NCBI GenBank assembly: GCA_934358405.1 | Contig: CAKRKL010000001.1 | Span: 1 to 61,605, forward strand | Origin: an uncultured Blautia sp. | GTDB lineage: Bacteria; Bacillota; Clostridia; Lachnospirales; Lachnospiraceae | Direction of reading: 5' to 3' | Length of the DNA: 61,605 nt | Shown: in pieces, positions 38,101-46,571 of the stretch | Layout of the letters: the number at the start of each line of letters is the position of its first letter | Numbering within the stretch: position 1 is the first letter of the stretch | The notes under the pieces: generated by a model | What the model was told of the DNA's origin: nothing | The model's input: the letters and a program-made list of their open reading frames with translations, nothing else | Databases searched by the model: none | Translations under genes and position numbers: made by a program

Positions 38101-39678
38101 TTGGTCATTGATACTGGTAAGCTGCTCAATACGAAATGGAATTGGGACCTGTGGATTTACGAACGTGGAAAAGCGATCTGTAATTTTTCCATTTTCCACC
38201 AAAACAGCACCAATCTCAATAATCCTGCAGGTCAGCGGAGAAAATCCTGTAGTCTCAATGTCAAAAACAACAAATTTCCCATTCAGTGCCTGCCCTTTAG
38301 GATTGGTAACCATACCCTTCAGATCATCCACAAGGTATGCCTCCATGCCGTAGAGTACCTTAAAGTCGGAATCCTTTGGAACACAGCCTCCCCAGGCATC
38401 AAAGCAGTGGTTTGCCTCAGGGAATGCCTGTACCACACCGTGGTCTGTGATGGCAATGGCAGGATGTCCCCACTCATAGGCACGCTTTACCAGAGCTTTC
38501 GCCTCTGTGACGCCGTCCATGTCGCTCATCTTGGTGTGGCAGTGAAGCTCCACTCGCTTCTGAGGACTGGTGTCCACTCTGGCGCTTCTGAAATCTGCAA
38601 TTTTCTTTATGCCGGAAATAGATCCTATAGTAAGCTCACTGTCAAAACGGTCAATAGAAGTAACACCTTTAATTTTTAAAAATGCACCCTTTTTCACGTG
38701 CTCTGTTACTTCCGGAACCTGCTCATTACGCAAAAACATTTTTACGGTAATGGAATCGGTAAAGTCAGTCACCGGAAAGATCAGAATTGTCTTCTCGTTT
38801 CGGATCTCCCTTGCTTCCACCTCCATAACCTGACAGCGGACGATTACCTCTCCCATTTCCTGTACAATGTTCTCAAGAGGGATAGGTTCACCTTCGAAAT
38901 CTCGTCCATATACAACATCCGGATTGGGATCCTTGCGGTAACCACCTCGAAAATCTCCCCATTTCCCTTTCTTTTCAAAGGATTTTTTCTCCTGCACAGC
39001 CTCCTGCTTCTTTTCCGGTTTAGCTGTTGCAGCCTTTTCCGTTGTTTTATTTTCTTCTTTTGCAGGTGCTGCTTCTGCTTCTTTTTTCTCCCCTGAAAGC
39101 TTTGCATGCTTCAGCACATTTGCCACTTCCTGGCGGATCTGAATTGCTGCATTTCTGCGGTATTTACTTTCCTCTGTTTCCACATACTCTATAGAAACCT
39201 TCAGATTCATTCCACAGCGCTCGCAGAAAATCTTGTGCAGATATTCCACAAGGATCTCACTTTTCTGTCTGGCAATTACAGAATCCGGCAATATCATGGA
39301 CAGACATTCCTCATCCGGAAAAGTGATCTGTGCCTGCTTGAACAGGTTATACTCCAGCATATTGTAATTGCGCAGCTCTAATTCCATACTGGAACGATAG
39401 GTTTCCAGAAAATTCCTGGGCGTATACTGTTTGGACAGGTGGAATTTCTCAATTACCCGCACAGAAACCTCCAGTCCCGGAAAGCATTGTCTTTTGATCT
39501 GCTCCTCCAGACTGAAAATATGTTTTTTGTGAATCCAGCGGTCACTTTTCAGATAGACACGCACACAGGTCTTGGCCGCATTGCACGCTACCTTAGTGAC
39601 AATTACGTCTTCCAGAAGCTCGCTTAGTTCCTGTTTCAGTTTTAAGTTTGGAAATACATCAAAAAATTCTTTTTCCAT
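35179..39678 (-). CDS. polC: DNA polymerase III alpha subunit, Gram-positive PolC
   Basis: The 1499-residue replicative polymerase has an N-terminal domain, a charged Ala/Glu/Lys linker (about 195-240), an OB domain (about 275-355), and a PHP domain starting RVELHCHTKMSDMDG (375-389). The PHP domain is interrupted by the DEDD proofreading exonuclease (FDIETTGFS near 471, HNADFDMSF, HRAVDDAECTA). The polymerase core follows (VGSRGSVGSSL, EPDIDLNFSGEYQ, then CPKCG cysteines). This combination is specific to PolC of low-GC Firmicutes. It lies 21 bases after ispG. Confidence 0.98.
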   Translation of the reverse strand: MEKEFFDVFPNLKLKQELSELLEDVIVTKVACNAAKTCVRVYLKSDRWIHKKHIFSLEEQIKRQCFPGLEVSVRVIEKFHLSKQYTPRNFLETYRSSMELELRNYNMLEYNLFKQAQITFPDEECLSMILPDSVIARQKSEILVEYLHKIFCERCGMNLKVSIEYVETEESKYRRNAAIQIRQEVANVLKHAKLSGEKKEAEAAPAKEENKTTEKAATAKPEKKQEAVQEKKSFEKKGKWGDFRGGYRKDPNPDVVYGRDFEGEPIPLENIVQEMGEVIVRCQVMEVEAREIRNEKTILIFPVTDFTDSITVKMFLRNEQVPEVTEHVKKGAFLKIKGVTSIDRFDSELTIGSISGIKKIADFRSARVDTSPQKRVELHCHTKMSDMDGVTEAKALVKRAYEWGHPAIAITDHGVVQAFPEANHCFDAWGGCVPKDSDFKVLYGMEAYLVDDLKGMVTNPKGQALNGKFVVFDIETTGFSPLTCRIIEIGAVLVENGKITDRFSTFVNPQVPIPFRIEQLTSINDQMVMDAPPIEEVLPSFLEFCKGATMVAHNADFDMSFIIENCSRMGLPNEFTYVDTVGMARFLLPALNRFKLDTVAKAVGVSLDHHHRAVDDAECTARIFEKFVEMCAERDITDVNQLNEQGKISPDTIKKLPTYHAVIFMRNETGRINLYKLVSQSHIKYYNHRPRVPKSVFEAHREGLLIGSACEAGELYQALLRNAPEQEIARLVSFYDYLEIQPLGNNKFMIEDEKNDTIHSNEDLIEINKRIVKLGDQFHKPVVATCDVHFMDPQDEIYRRIIMAGSGFKDADDQAPLYLRTTEEMLEEFSYLGSEKAEEVVITNTVKIADMIEKMSPIHPDKYPPVIENSDQDLKDMCFQKAHEMYGEVLPKIVEERLDKELNSIISNGYAVMYIIAQKLVWKSNADGYLVGSRGSVGSSLAATMSGITEVNPLPPHYLCPNPACKYSDFDSPEIKAFSGMAGCDMPDRICPKCGTKMTKQGFDIPFETFLGFKGDKEPDIDLNFSGEYQSNAHHYTEVIFGKGQTFKAGTIGTLADKTAFGYVKNYFEERGQHKRSCEINRIVQGCTGIRRSTGQHPGGIIVLPMGEEIEKFTPVQYPANDSSSGFITTHFDYHSIDGNLLKLDILGHDDPTMIRTLEDMTDLNAREVPLDDKAVMSLFASTKALGIEPEDIGGCKLGCLGIPEFGTDFAMQMLVDTKPKYFSDLVRIAGLSHGTDVWLGNAQTLIEEGKATISTAICTRDDIMIYLIGRGVESGLAFTIMESVRKGKGLRDEWITTMKEHGVPDWYIWSCKKIKYMFPKAHAAAYVMMAYRIAWFKVFQPLAYYGAYFSIRATAFSYELMCMGKEKLEFYMAEIRKKGDAASKKEQDTLKDMRIVQEMYARGYDFMPIDIYRAKAHRFQIIEGKLMPSIDSIEGLGDKAADAVVEAAVQGRFLSKDDFRDRTKVSKTVIDLMDKLGLFGDIPQSNQISLFDFSSNIG

Positions 39679-39699
39679 TTATAAAGTCTTCACCTTTAA

Positions 39700-40767
39700 T
39701 CACTGTTGTTCCTTGCTTTCCCAATTCATCAGCTCTTCACGTAAAGTATCCAAAAGCTGATCCTCCGGCACCTTCTTTACAATTTCTCCCCCCTTGATCA
39801 AAAGCCCTACACCGACGCCTCCTGCTATTCCGATATCTGCTTCCTTTGCTTCTCCAGGTCCATTTACCACGCAGCCCATAACTGCAACCTTAATATCAAG
39901 AGGGATATCCTGGACCATAGTTTCCACCTTGTTGGCAAGACCGATCAGATCAATCTGGGTACGTCCGCAGGTTGGACATGATACGACCTCTACGCCGCCT
40001 TTGCGAAGTCCTAAGGTTTTCAGAATTCTTTTGGCAGATTTTACTTCCTCCAGAGGTGCTCCTGTAAGAGACACACGTATTGTATCTCCGATTCCCTGAT
40101 ATAAAATAATACCCAGTCCTATTGCAGACTTAATATTTCCGGAATAAAGGGTTCCAGCTTCTGTAATTCCTACATGAAGCGGATAATCTGTCTGCTTTGC
40201 AATCAGCTCATGAGCCTTTGCGCACATCATTACATCTGAAGATTTGATGCTGATCACCAGGTTGTCGTAACCAAGCTCCTCAATGATCCGCACCTTGTCC
40301 AATGCGCTTTCAACTAATCCTTCTGCTGTAACCCCGTGATACTTCTCAACCAGTTCCTTCTCAAGGGAACCGCTGTTTACTCCTACACGGATGGGAATCC
40401 CCCTCTCCTTTGCCACATCCACTACAGCCTTGATGCGTTCTGTACTGCCAATATTTCCAGGATTGATACGGATCTTATCTGCACCATTTTCCATAGCTGC
40501 AATAGCAAGGCGATAATCAAAATGAATATCTGCAACCAATGGAATATGGATTTGTCTCTTAATTTCCTTAAGAGCCTTTGCAGCTTCCATAGTTGGCACC
40601 GCACAACGGATAATATCACAGCCGGCAGCCTCAAGGGCAAGAATCTGCTCTACAGTTGCATCCACATCCTCTGTTTTTGTATTGGTCATGGACTGGATTA
40701 AAACAGGATTTCCTCCGCCTATTTTTTTATTTCCAATCTGGATTACTTTTGTATGATCTCTGTACAT
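39700..40767 (-). CDS. ispG: 4-hydroxy-3-methylbut-2-en-1-yl diphosphate synthase (flavodoxin)
   Basis: This 355-residue enzyme performs the reductive step from MEcPP to HMBPP in the MEP isoprenoid pathway. Landmarks are QSMTNTKTEDVDATVEQI, the TIM-barrel segment ADIHFDYRLA, KIRINPGNIG, and the [4Fe-4S] ligands CPTCGRTQ and MGCVVNGPGEA. The frame is open 11 codons further upstream, but AGGAGG precedes the ATG at 40767. The usual neighbours dxr and rseP are not present; it follows the telA terminator and heads the ispG-polC-fbp group. Confidence 0.96.
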   Translation of the reverse strand: MYRDHTKVIQIGNKKIGGGNPVLIQSMTNTKTEDVDATVEQILALEAAGCDIIRCAVPTMEAAKALKEIKRQIHIPLVADIHFDYRLAIAAMENGADKIRINPGNIGSTERIKAVVDVAKERGIPIRVGVNSGSLEKELVEKYHGVTAEGLVESALDKVRIIEELGYDNLVISIKSSDVMMCAKAHELIAKQTDYPLHVGITEAGTLYSGNIKSAIGLGIILYQGIGDTIRVSLTGAPLEEVKSAKRILKTLGLRKGGVEVVSCPTCGRTQIDLIGLANKVETMVQDIPLDIKVAVMGCVVNGPGEAKEADIGIAGGVGVGLLIKGGEIVKKVPEDQLLDTLREELMNWESKEQQ

Positions 40768-40802
40768 ATACCTTCCTCCTAATATATCCAAAGGGCACAA
40801 AA

Positions 40803-40825
40803 GGGATGCCGTAGCCTGACACCCC
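40803..40825 (-). terminator. Terminator of xpaC-telA
   Basis: GGGGTGTC/GGCATCCC stem with wobble pairs, followed by TTTT on the minus strand. Confidence 0.65.
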
Positions 40826-40833
40826 TGCTGCTC

Positions 40834-41985
40834 TTAATGCTGGATTTCCAACAGTTTATTTTTAAGTTCGTCTTCCATTCTGCGCATTTCCACTTCAGCC
40901 TGCTGTCTTTTGATGCGGCCATCCTTCTGAATTTTCATTACATCATCCAGTGTACTGATTAGCTCCTGGTTGGTCTGCTTCAGGGTTTCAATATCCACAA
41001 TTCCCCGCTCTGATTCTTTAGCAGTCTCTGTAGATGCAAGGTGAAGAGCCTTTGCATTCTTTTTCAGGAGCTCATTTGTCAGGTCTGTCACCTGACGCTG
41101 TGCCTGGGCTGCTTCTGTAGAGTGCGCAATTCCAAGGGCAAGTACCATCTGGCTTTTCCAAAGTGGAATGGTATTTACAATGGTAGTCTGGATTTTCTCT
41201 ACCATAAGTGTATCATTATTCTGTACCAGTCGGATCTGCGGGGCAGTCTGCAGGGAAATGGTTCTGGTAAGCTCCAGATCATGAAGCTTCTTCTCAAAAC
41301 GGTTGCATTTGCTATCCAGATCCTTAGCCTCCTGCGCATCCTCCGGGAGTCCGCTGGCTGCTGCCTTCGTCTCCAGGTCTCTTAATTTGCCCTCACGTAC
41401 CTCCTGAAGCTTCTTCTTTCCTGCAAGAATGTACATGGTCAGTTCTTTATAATAATTCAGATTCTGGGCATACATTTTTTCAAGAACTGCTGAATCCTTC
41501 ATCAGACGCATCTGATGCTCCTGAAGGGAATCTGTAATCTTCTGCACATTCACCTCTGCCTTGGCATAGCGGTTCTTCATAGTCTCAATTTTGTTTCCCT
41601 GTTTTTTGAAAAAGCCAAGAAAGCCCTTTTCCTCTTCCGATGCATCGAAATCTCTAAGCTGTCCTACCACCTGTGTGATCAGCTCGCCTACCTCTCCCAG
41701 ATCCTGTGTACGCACATTCTCAAGTGCTGCATCGGAAAAATCAGCCATCTTCTTCTGAGTTCCGGCTCCATACTGAAGGATCTGATTTGTATTTTCGATA
41801 TCGATTTTCTGAGCAAAGGCATCTACCATCTGCTGCTCTTCCGGAGAAAGAACAGTTTGCTCCATTTCTTTTTTCACCGTTTCTGTCTCTAAAGTCTGGG
41901 GAACCTGTGATTTTGTTTCCCCCAGCTCCGGTTCCAGTGTCAGTGCAGGTGCCATTTCTTCAAAAGCTTTAAATTCGTCTCCCAT
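40834..41985 (-). CDS. telA: TelA-family protein (toxic anion resistance)
   Basis: The 383-residue protein is mostly long helices and matches the TelA/KlaA family, named for tellurite resistance but widely linked to envelope stress. Conserved segments seen are ELTMYILAGKKKLQEV, LELTRTISLQTAPQIRLVQNNDTLMVEKIQTTIVNTIPLWK-type residues near 235-275, and the C-terminal QTNQELISTLDDVMKIQ. AGGAGG precedes the ATG at 41985; the nine codons before it lack one. It follows xpaC by 44 bases, the common xpaC-telA pairing. The substrate is unknown. Confidence 0.92.
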   Translation of the reverse strand: MGDEFKAFEEMAPALTLEPELGETKSQVPQTLETETVKKEMEQTVLSPEEQQMVDAFAQKIDIENTNQILQYGAGTQKKMADFSDAALENVRTQDLGEVGELITQVVGQLRDFDASEEEKGFLGFFKKQGNKIETMKNRYAKAEVNVQKITDSLQEHQMRLMKDSAVLEKMYAQNLNYYKELTMYILAGKKKLQEVREGKLRDLETKAAASGLPEDAQEAKDLDSKCNRFEKKLHDLELTRTISLQTAPQIRLVQNNDTLMVEKIQTTIVNTIPLWKSQMVLALGIAHSTEAAQAQRQVTDLTNELLKKNAKALHLASTETAKESERGIVDIETLKQTNQELISTLDDVMKIQKDGRIKRQQAEVEMRRMEDELKNKLLEIQH

Positions 41986-42029
41986 AGTACCCTCCTTATA
42001 TGCAGATTCCATAATAATCTGCCTTTATA

Positions 42030-43316
42030 TCAGACGTTCTCTTTAGCTTCCCGTCTCATACGGGTCAGCTCATCCTCTGTCAGTCCCTCCTGGGCAAGCA
42101 CTGTATTGAGTACGGAAATATCGCTGGAAACATCCATTGCCGTATCTGCAAACACAGAATCCAGAAGCTTTTCAAAGGCAACATTCAGAGTGTCTATTGT
42201 ATCCTCAATTTCCTTCTTGGAGGAAATGATATTCTCTCCCTGTATAGGCTGACTGTCCATATCCTCATAAGCCTTCAGAAGCTTCACCGTCATAGGCAGA
42301 TAGTAATCCATCAGACGGTTCATATCCGGAATAATCTCAGGGTGTATCTTTGCACGCTCAAAAATCTTCTGTACGATCAGCTCCATTCTGGAAATTTTCT
42401 CAGAAATTTCTTCTCCCGGAATAGCCTCATTGCTGCGACGGATCTTGTCCAGGAAATCATTCCCCTTATCCAAAACCGACTGTACCTCCGGGGAAATCTT
42501 CTCCTGCTCCAAAGCTTCTCTTTGTTTTCTTTCCTCCAGCTGTCTCTGAGTACTTACGTACTGATCATATGTCTCATTGCTGGTAATCAGGCAGGTCTCC
42601 TGTGTATCTACATGCCCCTGAAGGAACCAGCCTTTACTTATCATTTTCTTGATGTCTTTTTTTACAAATTTAACAGGCTTCCCAACCGCCTGGGAAAGCT
42701 GACGGAAATCACAGTAGGTGCGACCGGCAAGTGCATGGATATACTTCCCCCGACGCTTTAATCCAGAAAGATTACTGCAGCCATTAAATAAAAGAAAACC
42801 ACCGGCTGCAGTACAGGCACCAAATATACCTGTTATCACCACTCCCCCTGTTCCTGCGCCTAAAATCCCCAGTCCTATGAGGCTGATCATAAGTCCTATC
42901 CCCATGGTTCCGGTAAGAATGCCTCCAAACACAGTTTTTAGGATTCCTTTTACCCGGATTCCGTTAGCCGGCATATATAAAGCAGGAAGGTTCTGTTTCT
43001 TTTCTCTTGCGTTACTGCTGCTGTTAAAGCTCTCTCGCTGATAATCCCCTTTCGCTTCTTCATGCTTACGTGCTTCCTGGTTCTTCTGAAAATCCCAGGA
43101 ACGGTTCTGCCTGTAATCATAGGAGCTTCCGGTGCGGTAATTGGTATACTGCCCTCTTCCGAATGTATGGTTCAGCGCATCCCGAAGTGCTTCACTTCCA
43201 TTATCAATTGCCTTATTTACAGTCTGGTTCAGTTTCTGATAGTTTTTCTCATTTATTGCACTGTCTATGATGTCCTGGATCTTCTCTCCCAGATCATCCA
43301 ATTCCTGATATCCCAT
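42030..43316 (-). CDS. xpaC: XpaC-like membrane protein
   Basis: This 428-residue protein matches the XpaC family (named after 5-bromo-4-chloroindolyl phosphate hydrolysis in Bacillus). The N-terminus is helical, followed by a polar region, a Gly-rich double membrane segment (about 135-185), a winged-helix-like stretch with TYCDFRQLSQAVGK, and the conserved C-terminal helical domain with YYLPMTVKLLKAYEDM. GGAGG precedes the ATG at 43316; the upstream 17 codons carry the promoter's surroundings. It is cotranscribed with telA. Confidence 0.88.
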   Translation of the reverse strand: MGYQELDDLGEKIQDIIDSAINEKNYQKLNQTVNKAIDNGSEALRDALNHTFGRGQYTNYRTGSSYDYRQNRSWDFQKNQEARKHEEAKGDYQRESFNSSSNAREKKQNLPALYMPANGIRVKGILKTVFGGILTGTMGIGLMISLIGLGILGAGTGGVVITGIFGACTAAGGFLLFNGCSNLSGLKRRGKYIHALAGRTYCDFRQLSQAVGKPVKFVKKDIKKMISKGWFLQGHVDTQETCLITSNETYDQYVSTQRQLEERKQREALEQEKISPEVQSVLDKGNDFLDKIRRSNEAIPGEEISEKISRMELIVQKIFERAKIHPEIIPDMNRLMDYYLPMTVKLLKAYEDMDSQPIQGENIISSKKEIEDTIDTLNVAFEKLLDSVFADTAMDVSSDISVLNTVLAQEGLTEDELTRMRREAKENV

Positions 43317-43358
43317 CTTTTCCTCCGGATATTGTATTACTTTTGGTAGCATCACTTT

Positions 43359-43387
43359 ATTATACAAAAATCCCTCATAAAAAACAA
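43359..43387 (-). promoter_or_regulatory. Promoter of xpaC-telA
   Basis: TTGTTT (43382-43387), 17 bases, TATAAT (43359-43364) on the minus strand. Confidence 0.75.
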
Positions 43388-43422
43388 GACAGGAGAAAAT
43401 ATAAAAAAGTCCTCTTTTCCCA

Positions 43423-43451
43423 TTGAATTTCGCACTTAAAAGTTTTACAAT
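43423..43451 (+). promoter_or_regulatory. Promoter of ilvE
   Basis: TTGAAT (43423-43428), 17 bases, TACAAT (43446-43451), close to the strong AGGAGG of ilvE. No T-box or CodY consensus is visible. Confidence 0.75.
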
Positions 43452-43480
43452 AGTAAAAACATTGCTAGGAGGAATTTATT

Positions 43481-44506
43481 ATGGAGAAAAAAAACATTGA
43501 CTGGGGCAACCTGGGCTTTGGTTATGTAAAAACAGATTACCGTTATGTATCCAACTATAAGAACGGTTCCTGGGATGAGGGTGGCCTGACCACAGATGAC
43601 ACCGTTACGATCAGTGAATGTGCAGGTGTACTCCAGTACGCACAGACTGTTTTTGAGGGTATGAAGGCATACACCACAGAAGACGGACATATTGTTACTT
43701 TCCGTCCTGATCTGAATGCAGAGCGTATGGAGCATTCCGCAGCAAGACTGGAAATGCCCGTTTTCCCAAAGGAGCGTTTTATTGACGCAGTTGTTCAGAC
43801 AGTCAAGGCCAATGCAGCATATGTTCCGCCGTATGGCTCCGGTGCTACTTTATATGTACGTCCGTACATGTTCGGAAGTGATGCTGTTATCGGAGTTAAG
43901 CCGGCTAATGAATATCAGTTCCGTGTATTCACAACACCGGTTGGGCCATACTTCAAGGGTGGTGCCAAACCAATTACAATTCGTGTCAGTGACTTTGACC
44001 GTGCTGCACCAAACGGAACCGGACACATCAAGGCAGGTCTTAACTATGCAATGAGTCTTCATGCAATTGTAGATGCCCACAAGAACGGATTTGATGAGAA
44101 CATGTATCTGGATGCCAGAACACGTACTAAGGTTGAAGAAACCGGTGGTGCCAACTTCCTGTTTGTAACAAAGGATGGCAAGGTTGTAACACCAAAATCA
44201 GACAGTATTCTTCCATCTATCACACGCCGTTCCCTGATTTATGTTGCCAAAGAATACCTTGGTCTTGAAGCAGAGGAAAGAGAAATATACTTTGATGAAG
44301 TAAAAGATTTCGCAGAATGCGGTCTTTGCGGTACTGCTGCTGTTATCTCTCCTGTTGGGAAAATTGTTGACCACGGAAAGGAAATCTGTTTCCCAAGCGG
44401 CATGAACGAAATGGGACCGATTACAAAGAAGCTGTATGAAACCCTTACCGGAATCCAGATGGGCCGCATCCAGGCTCCTGAGGGATGGCTGAAGGTTATC
44501 GAATAA
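43481..44506 (+). CDS. ilvE: Branched-chain amino acid aminotransferase
   Basis: This 341-residue class IV PLP aminotransferase interconverts leucine, isoleucine and valine with their 2-oxo acids. The PLP lysine is Lys184 in GHIKAGLNYA. Other family residues are VFEGMKAY, RPYMFGSD, the ETGGANFLFV segment and CGTAAVISPVG. It follows the longer eukaryote/Firmicute-type subfamily rather than the short E. coli form. It stands alone between a promoter and a bidirectional terminator. Branched-chain pools are the signal sensed by CodY, encoded in the same window. Confidence 0.96.
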   Translation: MEKKNIDWGNLGFGYVKTDYRYVSNYKNGSWDEGGLTTDDTVTISECAGVLQYAQTVFEGMKAYTTEDGHIVTFRPDLNAERMEHSAARLEMPVFPKERFIDAVVQTVKANAAYVPPYGSGATLYVRPYMFGSDAVIGVKPANEYQFRVFTTPVGPYFKGGAKPITIRVSDFDRAAPNGTGHIKAGLNYAMSLHAIVDAHKNGFDENMYLDARTRTKVEETGGANFLFVTKDGKVVTPKSDSILPSITRRSLIYVAKEYLGLEAEEREIYFDEVKDFAECGLCGTAAVISPVGKIVDHGKEICFPSGMNEMGPITKKLYETLTGIQMGRIQAPEGWLKVIE

Positions 44507-44515
44507 TTTATTCGG

Positions 44516-44558
44516 AAAAAGTCCGGCAATTTCATTTTTGAAAGTGCCGGACTTTTTT
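44516..44558. terminator. Bidirectional terminator between ilvE and folA
   Basis: AAAAAGTCCGGCA and TGCCGGACTTTTTT; T-runs exist on both strands. Confidence 0.9.
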
Positions 44559-44572
44559 CATATGCTGCATAA

Positions 44573-45064
44573 CTATTTTTTTCTCTCGTAGCGAACAAAT
44601 TTGTACTCCAGATCAAAATATGTCTGTTCTTCGCTCTCTGCCGCTTTCTGCCACTGGGGATCTTCATCCAGATTCGGGAAATAACTGTCCGCAATGTATG
44701 CAAAATCAATCTTTGTCACCTGCGCCACATCACAATAAGGAAGAAGCTGCCTGTAAATAGTATCACCACCAATACAGTATACATCTTCTGCGTTGTATTT
44801 CTTCAGTTCTTCCATCAGTTCCTCGATGGAGTGAACAATAACAGCGTCCTTTACCTTATAATTCTGATTATGGGTAAGCACGATATTCGTGCGGTTCTTA
44901 AGAGGAAGCCCTCCCGGAAAGCTTTCCAGTGTTTTCCTTCCCATAACGCATACCTTTCCGGTTGTCTCCTGGCGGAACATTTTCATATCTGCCGGAATGC
45001 TTACCAAAAGCTTATTATCTTTTCCGATTCCCCAGTTTTTGTCTGCTGCTACAATAATTTTCAT
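44573..45064 (-). CDS. folA: Dihydrofolate reductase
   Basis: The 163-residue enzyme reduces dihydrofolate to tetrahydrofolate with NADPH. Visible are the start KIIVAADKNWGIGKDNKLL with the Met20-type loop, VCMGRKTLESFPGGLPL (cofactor site) and YCIGGDTIYRQLL. The ten codons upstream of the ATG at 45064 overlap thyA and lack family sequence; AGGAGA precedes 45064. The thyA-folA pair recycles the dihydrofolate made by thymidylate synthase. Confidence 0.95.
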   Translation of the reverse strand: MKIIVAADKNWGIGKDNKLLVSIPADMKMFRQETTGKVCVMGRKTLESFPGGLPLKNRTNIVLTHNQNYKVKDAVIVHSIEELMEELKKYNAEDVYCIGGDTIYRQLLPYCDVAQVTKIDFAYIADSYFPNLDEDPQWQKAAESEEQTYFDLEYKFVRYERKK

Positions 45065-45090
45065 TTCTGTTTGTTCTCCTTCATCATTTA

Positions 45091-45939
45091 TCAAATTGCA
45101 ATGGGAATATTCTTGATCTGCGGCCAGGTCTGATAGTTCTCTACTATCAGATCATCTGTAGTAAAATCATAGAAATTCTTCACATCCGGATTCAGCTTCA
45201 CAGTTGGTGCCGGATAAGGGGTTCTGGAAATCAGCTCCTTAATTACCGGGATATGTCTGTCATAAATATGGCAGTCTGCGATCACATGCACCAGTTCTCC
45301 GGCCTCCATATCACAGCACTGGGCAATCATCATCAAAAGCAGGGAATACTGGCATACATTCCAGTTATTTGCAGCCAGAATGTCCTGAGAGCGCTGGTTC
45401 AAAACAGCATTAAGTGTAAGCTTGTCCTTCCCCGGCTCCTTTGTCACATTAAAGGTCATGGAATAAGCACAGGGATATAGATTCATTTCGTGAAGATCTT
45501 CATGTACATAAATATTAGTCATGATTCTACGGCTGTACGGATTATTTTTCAGATCGAAAAGGACACGGTCTACCTGATCCATCATTCCTTCTTTATACTG
45601 GTGCTTCACTCCCAGCTGATAGCCGTAAGCTTTTCCAATAGAACCGTTCTCATCCGCCCAGCTGTCCCAGATATGGCTGTGAAGATCATGAATATTATTG
45701 GATTTCTTCTGCCAGATCCAGAGGATCTCATCCATGGCACTTTTCAAGGCAGTTTTTCTAAGGGTCAGCGCCGGAAATTCTTTTCTAAGATCATAGCGAT
45801 TTACCACTCCGAAACGCTTGATGGTATAAGCTGAAGTGCCATCCTCCCATACCGGACGCACCTTCTCACCTTCTGTGCTGGTTCCATTCTCAATTACATC
45901 CTTACACATATCTATAAATATATTATCTGCTAAGCTCAT
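45091..45939 (-). CDS. thyA: Thymidylate synthase, phi3T/B. subtilis ThyA type
   Basis: The 282-residue enzyme methylates dUMP to dTMP with methylene-tetrahydrofolate. The nucleophile is Cys157 in LYPCAYSMTF. The usual PCHxxxQF context is altered: Ala replaces His and Thr replaces Gln, as far as I can align. The related B. subtilis/phi3T enzyme also deviates here (PCVYETQW, from memory). QRSQD, NNWNVCQY and DCHIYDRHI are the other substrate-binding segments. AGGAGG precedes the ATG at 45939. It overlaps folA's upstream region and shares its promoter. Confidence 0.93.
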   Translation of the reverse strand: MSLADNIFIDMCKDVIENGTSTEGEKVRPVWEDGTSAYTIKRFGVVNRYDLRKEFPALTLRKTALKSAMDEILWIWQKKSNNIHDLHSHIWDSWADENGSIGKAYGYQLGVKHQYKEGMMDQVDRVLFDLKNNPYSRRIMTNIYVHEDLHEMNLYPCAYSMTFNVTKEPGKDKLTLNAVLNQRSQDILAANNWNVCQYSLLLMMIAQCCDMEAGELVHVIADCHIYDRHIPVIKELISRTPYPAPTVKLNPDVKNFYDFTTDDLIVENYQTWPQIKNIPIAI

Positions 45940-45969
45940 TTTGGCCTCCTGCACTTGTTTTGTTTCATA

Positions 45970-45998
45970 AGTTTAACATACTTCTGCTGAATTAACAA
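45970..45998 (-). promoter_or_regulatory. Promoter of thyA-folA
   Basis: TTGTTA (45993-45998), 17 bases, TAAACT (45970-45975) on the minus strand. Confidence 0.75.
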
Positions 45999-46019
45999 GA
46001 TTCTCCACCTTTCTTTATC

Positions 46020-46048
46020 TTTACAATCCACTTTTCCCATGTTATAGT
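46020..46048 (+). promoter_or_regulatory. Promoter of the VanZ-like gene, leaving no leader
   Basis: TTTACA (46020-46025), 17 bases, TATAGT (46043-46048). Only seven bases (AAACCCC) separate the -10 box from the ATG at 46056, and no Shine-Dalgarno is present. Confidence 0.7.
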
Positions 46049-46055
46049 AAACCCC

Positions 46056-46571
46056 ATGAAGAAAATTTTAATCCATTTACTGAAGCCTTTTTCTTTTCTT
46101 CCTGCAATTATAATCATGTATCTGATTTATTCATTTTCAGCCCAGACAGGGGAGGTGTCCGGAGCCCTAAGCTATGAAGTCAGCTACCAGATTGTAGAAA
46201 CCAAGAACGAGGTTCTAAGCGAAAACAAAACTGAAACAGAGCTTACCCAGGCTGCACATTCCATCGAATTCTATGTAAGAAAAGCAGCTCACATGACAGA
46301 GTACTGTATTCTCGCCATTGCAATTTCTTTTCCCCTTTATGTATACGGGGTGAGAGGAATCTGGCTGATTCTGTTAGCAGGTGCAGTCTGTGTGGGATTC
46401 GCAGGACTGGATGAATATCATCAGTCTTTTGTAGACGGGCGGGGTCCTGCTGTAAGAGATGTATGTATTGACAGCTGCGGTTCTACTATTGGAATCCTGC
46501 TGGTACAGGCTTTCTGCTGGTCCACTACCCATAATCCAGCCAGCAAAAAACGCCGGCGAAAGCGTCATTAA
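46056..46571 (+). CDS. VanZ-like membrane protein
   Basis: This 171-residue protein has about four membrane helices and the VanZ-like motifs KAAHMTEYCILA (about 75-86) and DEYHQSFVDGRGPAVRDVCIDS-type residues near 124-145. VanZ-family proteins give low-level teicoplanin resistance in enterococci, but most genomic homologues have no known role. Upstream there is no ribosome-binding site, and the promoter ends seven bases before the ATG, so it is probably translated from a leaderless mRNA. Its last codons are duplicated just after the stop. Confidence 0.88.
   Translation: MKKILIHLLKPFSFLPAIIIMYLIYSFSAQTGEVSGALSYEVSYQIVETKNEVLSENKTETELTQAAHSIEFYVRKAAHMTEYCILAIAISFPLYVYGVRGIWLILLAGAVCVGFAGLDEYHQSFVDGRGPAVRDVCIDSCGSTIGILLVQAFCWSTTHNPASKKRRRKRH

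Noticed and set aside
37102..38679. A 525-codon open frame on the plus strand
   Set aside because: It lies entirely opposite polC, has no ribosome-binding site or recognisable domain, and mirrors polC codon structure.
43317..43480. T-box or CodY control of ilvE
   Set aside because: The leader from the predicted start to the ATG is about 25 bases, too short for a T-box, and no CodY consensus is present.
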